A DNA stretch of 64,000 nt from Sipunculus nudus (Eukaryota; Annelida; Sipuncula; Golfingiida; Sipunculidae). The position numbers and the translations under genes were made by a program. Of the stretch, positions 12,430 to 25,015 are shown in pieces. The stretch spans positions 71,967,416 through 72,031,415 of the forward strand of contig CM049315.1 of assembly GCA_026874595.1 (NCBI GenBank). The letters are read 5' to 3'. The notes below the pieces were generated by a model. The model made no database searches, was not told where the DNA came from, and saw nothing but the letters and a program-made list of their open reading frames with translations. The stretch's first letter is position 1, and each line of letters opens with the position of its first letter.

Positions 12430-14060
12430 TTTTTATGTTTAAGATAGGTTGGGTGCAGCTGGATTACGTAATGGCAGACTTTCTTTATATGCTGAAAACA
12501 CATGGACTAACTCTCCACCCCCCCCCCCCCCCAAAAAAAAAAGGGGACCTGTAGCTCTGGATAAAGAATAATTAAAACATGTCCAACTTATATCCCATTT
12601 TACCAGTTTTGACGATTATTAGTCAAGACGGTGTCGTCAGGCAACAATTGATTAAACCGGATACATTTCAGGTAATCAAATTCTTCAATTTAGGTTGCAA
12701 CATTTCCTTGCAGATCAATCAATGGTTTTACCACATAATTTCTTATTGATACTGTGCAAATTCTGCCTCGAACGGATAACAAAAGGTTTAATTAATGCAT
12801 TAAGTATTTATTTACATTAATGTTTATCTTTATTACATAATTGATTAGACTTCATTTTTAGCTTGGTGGCTCCACTTTGCTGTGTTGGCACATACTTGCT
12901 CGACCCTTCATAAACTTATGATCATATGTTCAATAAAGTGTTTTTTAACAAGGAGGTGTAGTTGCCAGAGAGTCGACTTGATACTTTTAATCAAGTCCGT
13001 ATACGAAGCAATAAAACTTGTTCGAATAGTATGTTCTCCGAGCATATGAGATGTTGATATCTGAAGAAGTATAGACTGGTTTCCCAGCAGGATTATAATA
13101 ATGCAATTTTCTATTGAAAATTCATAAAAATAATTATATACTCGAATCCAGGGCCATAAGCGGTGAATTGTTTATAAAGTAGAACACCCTTGAATCATAT
13201 ATCATTTTGGTAAATTATTTATAATGCTTATACATACGATTTCGAAATAGCCGTGGTAAAGAGAAATAAATAGTCTACCACTCTATATGAAATTTCATAA
13301 ATGTAAGATCTTATGTTGAATATGTTTTTTTTTTTTAATATTGATGTATAGCTGCCAAAGGATCGACTGGATACTTTACTTTTTATCAAGTCATAATATA
13401 ATTTTTCATGTGCAAGATAGGTTAGGTGCAGTTGGATTACCTGATGGCAGAATTTCTTTATTTGATAAATACACATCGGCAACCCCCCCCCCCCCCCCAC
13501 ACACACACTCACACTCCTCCCCAAACACACACACCCTTTGGAGCAACTGCAATGACAATATTTTATGAAATGGAAGATAACTGTGAATAAAAAAAATAAT
13601 TAAACATGTCCAACTCATCCGTTCTTACCAATTTTAACGATTATAAGTAATACAAACCATAACTCAAGACGGTTTCGTCTGGAAACAATTGATTAAACCG
13701 AATACATTTCAGGTAATAAAATCCTTCAATTTACGTTGCAACATTTCCTCACAGAGTTATCAACTATTTTACCAATTAATTTCGTATTGATACTTTGCGA
13801 CGGCTGGCTCGTACAAATAACAAAAAGTTTAATTAATATATTAAGTGTTTATTTAGATAATTGTTTATCTTAATTACATAATTGATTACACTGTCTATTT
13901 TTACCTTGGAGGTTTTGCGTTGGTTTGTTGGTACATACCTAATTGCTCGGCCCAGTGTACAAGAGAAATTGCATAAACTTATGATCATATGGGGTACAAA
14001 GGTATATTAACATTGATGTACGGTTACCAAACAGTCGACTGGATCCTTTCATCCTGTCAT
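12430..14060 (+). repeat. Ancient tandem duplication, ~1 kb unit
   Basis: The segment at about 12450-13010 recurs at about 13420-14060. Matching anchors include GGTGCAGCTGGATTAC, a C homopolymer, ACATGTCCAACT, CAATTGATTAAACCG, ATACATTTCAGGTAAT, TTGCAACATTTCCT, CATAATTGATTA, CATAAACTTATGATCATATG and GAGTCGACTTGAT. The last anchor appears three times (12970, 13365 and 14033), so the central unit is partly deleted. The copies differ at many positions, so the duplication is old. There is no coding capacity, and (CA)n and C-run tracts have expanded independently in each copy. Confidence 0.85.
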
Positions 14061-14235
14061 AATACTGAGCAAAGTATGCAAAAAGTTAATCCAATAACAG
14101 CGGCAGGTGCACAAAATATATGATACATTACAAAGCGCTGAAATCGGCGTCAAGGGTATAAAGCACGGATTATAGGGTTTTGCAAATACATAAACCAAGC
14201 AGACATGGCACAAGACCAGGCGTGAATAATACAAC

Positions 14236-14400
14236 TCATTCCCTCCGTCCATGTGTGTGTGTTTGTTCACAAAATAACTTGCGCAATCATAAACAGAATC
14301 TAGTAAAAATTTTCAGGATATTCCTGAAAAGGGCCTATGAAGAATGGATAAGATTTGGGACCCCCCCCCACACACACACAATGCGGAGGCTTGCATACCT
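14236..14400 (-). repeat. Interspersed element family A, partial reverse copy
   Basis: Minus-strand reading gives AAATCTGTATTCTAAGG, TATGCAAGCCTCCGCA and, at the other end, TGATTGCGCAAGTTATTTTG and AACAAACACAC. Much of the middle is missing. Confidence 0.65.
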
Positions 14401-14555
14401 TAGAATACAGATTTCTATTTTTTTTATACCTTTTGGGACCAATTATACTAATGCTGAGAGGTATTTTCTTTTTTCGTGGTGCAAGGCTCTGGAATGCCTT
14501 GCCGATGGACATCAGACATTAAGACACTTTGATTTGTTTCCAAAAAAGGATTTTT

Positions 14556-14558
<3 letters not shown>

Positions 14559-14617
<59 letters not shown>
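14559..14617. repeat. Compound (AT)n(AG)n microsatellite
   Basis: An AT run of about 18 units passes directly into an AG run of about 11 units. Confidence 0.95.
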
Positions 14618-14618
<1 letters not shown>

Positions 14619-15036
14619 AGATAAAGACACAGATAACAGAAATATTTTATTTTATATGTGAAACATAATGAAAAGAACCAGCTTAAGTTAGACCTAGGGA
14701 TAATACATGTATATATTACTGGCTGATGAGGCAAATTTTTCCTGTCAAAATTAATCTATCAGAACGCTTTGTGGGGATTGGCGCGCAGCTACTAAAACCT
14801 CTGTTTCCACCTGTTAGTTTCGGTGTCAGTCACCTGGTGTGGTTTAATGATGCGGTTTTCAGGTAAACAGTCACAGATGTGGGGTTAATACGTTTTGATC
14901 AAGTTGCACAACAAAGACACTGCTAACTAGGTCACCTATTTTTTTCATAATCTGATGTTTAATTGCTAGTTATCTAAAAAAATATGCTTACAATCCCTCT
15001 AAATACACACACATGTATGTTTTATATATAATAAAA

Positions 15037-15234
15037 AAGAGAGATAGAGGGAAAGAGAGACAGACAGACAGAGACAGTGAGAGAGAGGGGGAGAGAAAGA
15101 GAGAGGTGGGGTGGGTGAGACAGACGGAGAGAGAGAGAGACAGACAGACAGAGACAGAGAGAGAGTGAGAAGGAGGGGGGGGGGGGGAGAGAAAGAGAGA
15201 GGGGGGTGGGGGGGGGGTGGGGGGGGGGGGAGAG
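15037..15234. repeat. Degenerate GA/GACA/G-run tract
   Basis: About 200 bases are almost purely purine on the plus strand: GA and GACA motifs with two long G runs near 15174-15188 and 15200-15232. Such a tract can form triplex or G-quadruplex structures. The apparent minus-strand Ser/Leu/Pro protein is an artefact. Confidence 0.9.
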
Positions 15235-16274
15235 ATTAGGTTTAGTCAACAGAAAATAGGGGTTTGCAATAACATTTATACAAAACCGGATAGTTGATTT
15301 TCATTAGGTTTGAATTAACACATTTTAATCGTTGGTATAAGCATTCTGTCTTTTTGCATCAAATTGAATATAAAAAACATCTTCCCATTAATCAAACAGA
15401 ATCGAACAGTTTTGCCGTTCAGAACCTGGAATGGTAACCCACTTCGCACGACCAGACTTGGACTAGGTAGTTAAGCGACTCGCCTTGTAGTATTTAAGCT
15501 TACTGTATGCAGAATTCCTGTGTCCTTTATAGGTTTGTTCCCTGACACAACGCTAGAAAATCTTGAATATAATGCCAAATCGGAAAAATGACCGAAATAG
15601 TGTCTAACTCGAGTAAATAAGTGTTTTATATTGAAACAGGTTTTTTAAACGTTAATGACATTATTAAATGAATGCTCAGACTGTGTTTGTTTAAAAAAGA
15701 TAAATATAGCCGGGTAAAGATTTACTAACATACGATGCTATCACGAAACACTTGGGATCTAAGAAATAATCCCTTCGTCTAACCTCTTTGGGCCCAGGTG
15801 TTCAACTGACCAAATAATGCAAGGGTGTGGTATGTCTGTGCGTCGGACGCAAGTAATCTGCTGTTTACACACACAGCAGCACCTTGGGATCAGCTGCGTC
15901 ATGGCTCATACAAACGCACTTGAAAATGAAGAAATAGCGGTTGAAAATGACGACATATTATACCGAAACGACTTATCCTGTTGCCACATCAGGTTATGAA
16001 AATAGCGTTCAGGTTAAACTGTCATGACCAATATTTCAGGTACAAGGTTTACCAGAGGACATGAACTAAATAAACTGAAAAAAATACGCATGTGATTGGT
16101 ACAGCTGATTTTTTTGCAGCTAGAGAATGTGTCTTTAACTCTATACAGTATAGAGGATACATATTTTTCTCAGGAATCTGTCATCAGCCGCTGAGTGAGT
16201 TATTTCCCGGCTTCCCCTATATGATTAAATATATGACCCACTGAACTTAATCCTACTATATTATTTTTTTTCAG
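15235..16274. other. Upstream flank of the channel gene; no exon identified
   Basis: No coding exon is recognisable here. An acceptor-like T-rich tract ending TTTTTTTCAG precedes position 16275, so the sequence from 16275 to 16367 may be the 5' untranslated part of a second exon. That would place the promoter and first non-coding exon further upstream, in this stretch or beyond it. Confidence 0.35.
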
Positions 16275-16462
16275 AATTCCGTTGAACTGAACGTGAACCT
16301 ACGAGCCTCCAGATAAAACAGGTTCCTCGTAGACCTTGACGGCAACTGGCTAACAGGACCGTCCACGATGTTGATTGAGAGTGTGGTTAGAACGGTGGCC
16401 CTGATTTGCTCGCTCGCTTCACAGGTCACTATGGGTATAGTTCTAAACAGGACAATGAAAAG
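16275..16462 (+). CDS. Channel exon 1: 5' UTR part, start codon, signal peptide
   Basis: The ATG at 16368 is chosen because it opens a frame with a hydrophobic stretch (residues 10-26) typical of a signal peptide, and because the frame joins exon 2 in phase. The donor is AG|GTAAGT at 16463, leaving two bases (phase 2). Bases 16275-16367 follow a good acceptor and contain an in-frame stop, so they are probably untranslated. Two tandem GCATGCGCAC words at 16632-16653 lie just inside intron 1. Confidence 0.7.
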
Positions 16463-19400
16463 GTAAGTTCTACTTACCAGAAACACAACCACCTACCCAC
16501 ACTCACACAAACAACCCCCCCCCTCAAAGATTATGATTTATACTTCTCGTTTTTTTGTTTTTCCTTGGACAGAAAATCATGCCTGGATTGAAATATGTTA
16601 CTTGAATTTGAAAGCGATATACAATTACAAAGCATGCGCACGAGCATGCGCACTGCACGTAACGATCGTCTGCTGGGTTCGGGTCATTTGAGGCAGCATG
16701 GCGGGTTCAGTTAAATTGGATAGAAACATGCCACAGACACTGACTAGAACCCAACCTTTAATTATAAATAGCTTTCCTTATTTTCATCTTTTGACATCTA
16801 GCAAATGATCTCTTTTTTTTTGTTTATATAACGGATCCGAACTGTTCGTGTGAAACTTTGCCCATAGATGTCGTTCGTGTGGTGGAAAGGTCGATTGCCA
16901 TTCTATTTTTTTTTATTTATAGTCCTTGGTTATACGTTACATTCGTTTAGTGACTTATCACGTATAACCACTGCTCCCATTAGAAAAACAGATCCCATTA
17001 GTATCAGTCAACTTTATCAGTAACGGGTTAAGACCCATGATCAGGTGTTATATTGCTGATACACGTTTGCTGATCATGGTCAATCATGATCAATGCTATG
17101 ATTCATTGTTATTATGATGGTATATGAGGTTTATATAATTAAACAGATGTATACAATGTATAAAATATATAAGATGTATAAATTGTAAACAGACAGGTAT
17201 GTTTGCGTTACCTTTCTGTATTAATTTATGTCTTTAGGCATATTAACTAGAAAAAAGGGAAAGTATAAAATATATATTGCTGAAACTCATCACACATAGT
17301 GTGATTTTTTATTCATTTATTAGCGTAGTAATTGATCTTTTTACTTTTTTTTCAGGTCAGAATTTATCAAGGATTTGGTGAATACCTACCAAATGCATCC
17401 TCCTCACTTTGACGACGGTGAGTGATCAGTCTGATTTCAGTAGAGTTTCTTAGACCATGTGAGAATTGTTGTGATTACGAAAATTATAATTGACGACGTG
17501 GTATGCTTCCACACAAATTATGCTTGCATTCACTTATTCGGCCCATATTCCCAGCTTCATTCGTGCATAAGTGACATATATTCGTGAATATTTCTTTATG
17601 ACCTTTCTGAATCCGGATCATGTGTCGGCTTAATTTTCCAGACTTTATATACTGATATATAACATTCTGTTCACAAAGCATAATGCCGTGCAAATTATAT
17701 GCGGACCACATTGTGGGATGCACATAAAACCGTGTTTGCATTCACTTACTTGGCCCATATCCTAAGCTTGATTCGTGTATAAGTGAATGTACATATGTAA
17801 ATATTTCTTGATCACGATACTAAAGCGGATCATGTGCCTGATCCACACCAAAATCGTTTCTTTAATCTCGAAATGCCCTGGAAATGTTATGAGGTTGGGT
17901 TCATGACTGCGTGAGTTATGTTTTGGCCAAACGCACACACAGCCAAACAATGGCACGAACGGGGATGAACGCATAACCTCCAGGCGGAGGCAATGATAGA
18001 AGTAATATTTATGTAGCGCGTGCAACACTTCTTATCTAAACATTCTTTTATTGTTACAGATGAGCCAACAGTTGTGGAAGTGAATTTCCATATCAACAGC
18101 TTTGATTCTATTTCCGAAGTATCTATGGTAAGAACAAGGATATTTAAGAAGATTGAGTTAGCACTGGGACCGCGGATCGCGTCCGATATAGCTTGCGATC
18201 TTGATAAGAAACCTCACACCTATGTGTGACAGTTCTTTGATCTAGCTACCGGCGCTTGCCTATTGCGCTAATGTTATCCCTGACACATTGCAGAGGATAC
18301 CGCAGAATCCCTTTCGCAAGTCATATCGGTCCCGTATTAGAAAAACATTGTTTTCTTATATAATGAATTTGTAAGATAAAATATTAGTTAGGACTTTAAC
18401 ATTCTGAGTTACTTGTTATTGCACTTGTTTTAACAAGGGAATTGCTCGCATGAAAAAAAATCTGCGAAAATAATGAAAATAAAGTATAGGAACGTCCACT
18501 CATTTCTCAGCTGGGGAAAGACCAATCTTTAGGAACGGCTGGCTTGTTCACCGACAAGTTACACGCGAAGAAAATTACATCAATAGCAAGCAGACAAACT
18601 TAACTTTCTGGAGAAAAAAATAGTGTAAATTTGCGGTAAAATTAGATATAATAAAACAAATCACAGTCCTGTCCAATATTACATATACACCCTACACTGC
18701 TTCGCACTTGACAAGCTGAGATTGAAAGCGTTAGCCGGTGAGTGCGCATACCCGTGTCTATTAATTAGATGATGCGTATGCATTAAATTTTAACTTCCGC
18801 TTCCATAAAATTTCATGAAAATTCATTCGAATCATCCTGCACACCAATGCTTAGGCTTAGCTGTACCGAGCTGCAGCAGACCCAGCAATTGTACTGTCTG
18901 ACTTTTACGAGGTGTCGCGATAACGACAGACTGCGAGTACAAAGGGCATCTTCCGCGAGTACAATAGGCAGCAGCAACAAAACCTCGCGTGTTTCTTTGA
19001 TGCTGGACATCGTTCCCAGTGCTAACTGTATCTTATTAAATCTCCTTGGTAAGAACATACCATATACAGTGATACCTGTGAAATACGACCACCCATGGAC
19101 AGGCCAAGAGTGGTCTTAATTCGCAGGAGGTTTAATTGGATAGGTGGTCTTTCAGACAGGTTCCACTGAGTAAGGTGTTTTCTGTTGTTTGTTTTGTTTA
19201 TCTGTCCCTATAGACATATCTTTCATACCAGGGTACTAATAGATTATTAAACCTCAAGCCTCCAAAATTTTTAATCTGCGATTTGTTAAAATAATAACAA
19301 TTTATAAATAATTAACAGGTATGATGCCGGTTGTCTTACTTTTTATATAAGTGTTATTTAATATCTTACCTTTCAAATAAAACATATTTTGTTTAATTTG

Positions 19401-22400
19401 ATGTGCTGAATTTGTTGTTCTGAACATTATTTTGGAATATAAAATATTGTTACCCATTTAATTAATATGTACTTACCAGGTAATCAATTAGGCTTGTTTA
19501 TAAAAATACAAATTAAAATATCGCTCAGTTATAATGACACTATTTAATACAATTTGTTTTTGATACTAATGCAACAAATAAATAAAAATAACAAATAATT
19601 TAAATTAAATTCACGCCAGGAGATACTTCATATATGGCATTTCAAAGTTTGATACACAGGCTTACGTGCTGACGTTTTTTATCCGGGAGCGATGGCATGA
19701 CCCACAGCTGGCGTTCGGAGAAACGTTCAACACTACTTACCTAGAGCTGGACGCCAATGTCGCCGACAAACTCTGGAGGCCGGCGGGGTTCTTCCTGAAT
19801 GCCAAGACCGGCCACTTCCACGAAATAACAGTCCCCAACCGTCTAATGCGCATCCACAAGGATGGAACTGTCTTGTTGAGCTCCAGGTAATATTTCTTTC
19901 GTTTAATCTAGATAAAGAGATTTAAGTTTTGCTTTTATGATCAGAGTATTCAATCACAATAGTCTACTATAACCTTGCCCCGCGAGTTTTTATGCTCAAA
20001 TAAGGTACAACCAAGGCCTATGTAATTGTATTACATGTACAGAAAAAACCTTCGGGCCCAGATGGCATGAGGTCTAAGGATCGTCAAACTACCTTGGTTT
20101 AATTTAGCTCTAAAATCCATCTTAAATTTATTTTAGCCACAATGATATATACATATCTGATGCTTATATATACATATCAGATAAGACTTCGTATCCCCCA
20201 GTGATGTTCGCATTGCATTATATTGCGATGTGAGGTAGTTTATTGCGATATGTCTTGCGATATTGTCATTTAATCGGTTGACAAGAAACGTGTGGTTGCT
20301 GGTATTAAATTATTATAATAAATACAATGAATAAATAAAGGTATATGCAGATCAGGAAATATATGACAAAAAGTTCTAAGTATACTACGCAGTAAAGCTG
20401 TTGTGAACACAGGAACGATGATGAACGCATACTCGGAAAGGGGGGGAGGGCCCAACAGCCTGGTACCAGTAAACAAGTGTGCCGGGAGAGCCAGTTGACT
20501 TACACATAGCTGTCGAATGAAGGAGAAAACCATTTCAGATGCAGATTTTTTTTATATTATATGTATATTACATTATTTTCCCAGATTTTCGGTAGAAAAA
20601 AAGAATGGACCCGAGCCGAATGGGTTCCCCGCTAAATCCGCCTCTGATTGTGTAATTCATGAGTTTGGGCTGTTACGGATAAATCCCAATTTTACTTGGT
20701 AATTACTGGCTTTTGTGAAGGGAACCTTCTAGTCTCAATGGCAATATGTAAATACAGGTTAAATTAATCAGTTATTTTAGATTGTATATGAAGAATATCC
20801 ACAATATTTAAGCCAATCAGTTAGGCACGACACATTTAGATTGAGTCCGAGGGCTGAAATGATGAATGCTTTGATGTTATGAATGATAACTGATAGGTAT
20901 CTCTGGAGTCCATGAATACAATGCATATTCAATGAACCCAAGTCAGCTGCATGACCTTTAAGTTCTCCGTCGCAAATTAACAAATACGGTCTCTTTGATG
21001 AATAAACCCAGTGTTATTAAAGCGGGCTATTCACGTGCCCTTATTTGTAGAATTTACGTCTTACTCTCCATACATGTTTATGAACTCAGACTTAGAAAGG
21101 TTAGTTAACAGAATATATATGCCCGTGTTGACAAAAAAAATGTAACTAGGGTGTTTGTTTGCATATATGCGTAAGGTCACTTTTTACAAAACGTCATTTG
21201 CAAAAACCTGTTTTGTCTAGCTGGCTTGCTGCCAGATAAACTTGTTGAATGTGTTTGGATTATATCTGTGGGCCCCCACGTTATATATAAACATATGGAT
21301 ATAAAACAAAACTAAAAACCTTTGTACCCTGCGACTCGCATTTTCTGGAGAATTTTTAGGTTCAAGGGATTATTTATAGTAAATGGACGTCAGATATCGG
21401 TATATGCCCCTTTAAGCATCCCCTTTCCCTCCTCCTTTTTAACAGTGCCAAATATATGTTAATATTTAATATATTGGCTATAGTGACTTACATCCCCTTA
21501 CGTGCGTATCTCCGAGTATTGTTGTAAAGCTATTTTCTTGCGGCATTGATATTTTGCTCTGTTGACGAATGGCCTTGATAAAGACGAACGTTAAAACATC
21601 CTTAACCGAGTTATAAAAAGGAAGAAACTGTATACGGGGAATGAATGGAGAAACCATTCAGATATCGACACAAGCTTAGTTTACGCTATATCTAACACAC
21701 ACACACAAACACACACACACACACACACACACGCTTCCTCTTTTATGGTTTTGCAAGATTGTTAATATGTTTCAGAGAACTTTGAGATCGGATCAGTTTG
21801 TAAGAGAAGAATTTTAGTTAGAGTAATGGAAATATACACATAGAAATGATTGATTATGCTTTACTACATCCTGAAGTTTTATCTTTAAACTTGCAGCACG
21901 TAACATATTACCCGTTCTTGCGATGTGACAGGTCCGCGTTTGTGCCGGACGGATTATCCATGGGACAGAGTTCACTGACTCAATTTCTGATAGATGGCGC
22001 TTCGATACACCCATCGCCTAAAAATGTAAACTTCCTAAGAATTCAGGGGGGGGGGGTATGAAAAATGACTTCCTTGGTAGTCACTAGGCATTGTTTCCGA
22101 CATGTCAAAACCATTATTAAAGCGTTGCTTTTAAATTGATTTTCGTGACAACAAACTTAGTGCCAACACCGTCAATTATAATATATATAGATTTATCTGT
22201 TTTTATGTCACGGTTGCACCTTGACCTTTGACCACTGTGTGGCAAGATGTCCTACCTTGCGCGCACTCCCCAAGTAATGGCAAGAAACGTTAACAAATAA
22301 AAACTGATTTGAAGCCTGAAAAGATTCTAATTTGTGAAGTTGCGCTGTACTGCCAGTAGGTGGTGTGTGCGCTATGTGTGTGTTATGCGCCACTATGTAA

Positions 22401-24972
22401 GCTTATGTTGTGTTTATGTTTGTACGTCACAGGTACACCTTGACCCTGTCGTGTGCTATGAAGCTGGAGCGGTACCCGTTTGACAAGCAACACTGTTATA
22501 TGATCTACGAGAGTTGTGAGTAATCAATACACATTTTCTGCGAGGTTCGGATCGCATGAGCCAGAATACCAGTTTTGTCAAGTGAAGTCAAGTACTGTTA
22601 ATGTAACAGGCTAACCTTGTCAGGAATATTCTTGTTAAAAGATAATATCATGTGTATTATGTCACGCTCTTTGTTAATTTTGATTGCATACAAAAGATCC
22701 CAAGTAAAAGCATTCGGGCCCACGGACCGACCCTCTCCCATTCACTTTTTATATACATTGTTAACATGTTTGTGCGGGCAAACACAGTCTACATGTATCT
22801 GGTTACGATTGTAGGATTTTTTTTACACGGATACATGTAATATAAAAAAACACATTAATTTAAGTTTAAAATCACCAAATGGCCGAAAGGTCTGTCCGAA
22901 ACATACTGCCAGTCTATTAGTTAAAAATGATAAACAGGGAAGCATGTACAATCGCGGCGGCTATTGAACTCCACCTTTAATCGATCATCGTTTTGTCCCG
23001 TAGCACATCAAAATTACTTAACCAAGTGACGACCAGACCTGGGCCACTGGGCCCACGCCTGGATCATTCAAGCATAAGAAAAAAATGGAATTTTTGCACA
23101 CTGCTGTTGGGCAGCCTATTTAACAATAGGGGAGGCCTATTAATGGGTGATTCTAAATATAGATAAGAGGGTTGGTAGGTAGGCCTGATGTCTTACACCA
23201 TGACAAGACTGTATGGCAAAATGTCCAAATGTGTGACAGCTCCTAAGCAAGGAGCAGAAACATGAATAAAAAAAGAAACACACTGATTTGTGAGTTGCGC
23301 GGTAAAACCACCAGGTGGCGTGCACTCTGTGTCTGTTTTGCGCCATATTTCGCGACTATGCACGCTTATTGCATGCTACTTCTGTGATATATGGTTTAAG
23401 AACGGAATATCAGCAGATTCCATATGTTATCGAAGGATGAAACACACCTTTAACATACGCTGTATGTGAATAAGCCCCTTTGTGATTTGTTGCTCCATAC
23501 TGTTATCGTAAACATACATTGTACTGTTTAACCATCTATCAAGACGGAAAGCTCAACGCCAGCCATGTGACTTTTTATTATCTTGCTCTTCCCGGTTGTG
23601 TTACATTATAAATAATCAGGTGGGCTTATTTTTATTATAAACATATTCTACATCCAAAACTAGATTCTAAGTAACACAAGAATCCGCCATTTAGGGGGGG
23701 GGGGGGGCTTAATGTGGGATGCTTCCAAACCCGTGCTGGCATTCACTTCTTAATTCAGCCCATATTACCGACTTCATTCGTGCATAAGTGACTGTAAATT
23801 TGTGAATATTCTTTGATGGCATTCCTGAATCCGGATGATGTGCCTATTTCGAAATGGCCCATTTCCGAAAATTTCATGAGATTCCATTCATGATTGCGCG
23901 AGTTATGTTGTGCATAAACACATAAATACACACACACACACACACACGAACGGGGATGATCGCATTCCGTCCTGGTAGAGAAAATGATGAAATTAGTGGG
24001 AATTTGTTTCGTCCTTACCTACCAAGAGGAAAAGATTGTAAGTCAACAGGAAAAGAGAAATTCTCCGAGCCGTATTTCTAAACATAAGAACATTTCCCGT
24101 ATTTATTGGCCATAATTTTACAAATCAATATACATATACACTCGTAGCAACAGATAAAAAATCCTATCCTATGTCGCTTCTTTGTTCAGGATCAGAACCA
24201 GGCATTGACCAAAGTTAAGGGAGGGGTTAAGGGATCGAGACCTATCCACTACTCCTGACCAACTATCTTTTTTTCCAGCCGACTTGTTGATCATACCAAA
24301 ACAATTTTCTCAGAATTTTCTTGAAATACACTATTTATCAAACTTTTTGGCATTATTTGATGCTAGGTTTTTTAAATCATAGGAACCGTCCATGCCTTTT
24401 CTTTTTGAAGTGTCCCATTACATACTCTGTCTTACCTTGTAACCTGGCATCACTCAAAATCAAAAGTAACACATGTTATTGCACCAATTTGGCCCTCTGA
24501 CATTAGGAATTCAGGACCAGTACAAGGTTCAAAATTTTGACAACTCCTATTGGCCTAAGAGGCCAGATCAATAATTAGTGGTTTAGTATTCTTTCTAACA
24601 ACCCCCTTTCATGTGTGATAAAGAAAAATCCGTTGTTACTCTGCAAATTGGTTAATCTCTCTGCAAATTTGTTGAATTTCTGACCGCTTGAACACAAGCA
24701 TGCATGGCTCGGTTGGGCTGCTAGATGACAGCCAACTTGAACGCGATAGAAAAAATGCCTCATTACCGTAGAGACGGATTTTCAGTTTTGTTTGTGAGTT
24801 CACATGTATTATTTTGTGTTAATTCATAATTCGTAGCCTAATATTAAGATTATCGGCTGTTATACAATATCAAGCCAACCGTCGCAGTATACTTCCCCGT
24901 ATGGCTTTTATCCCAATTACCCGAGTCGTTTATTCACGGCTACAATTTGTATGACTGGATCACGCCGCTGAG

Positions 24973-25015
<43 letters not shown>

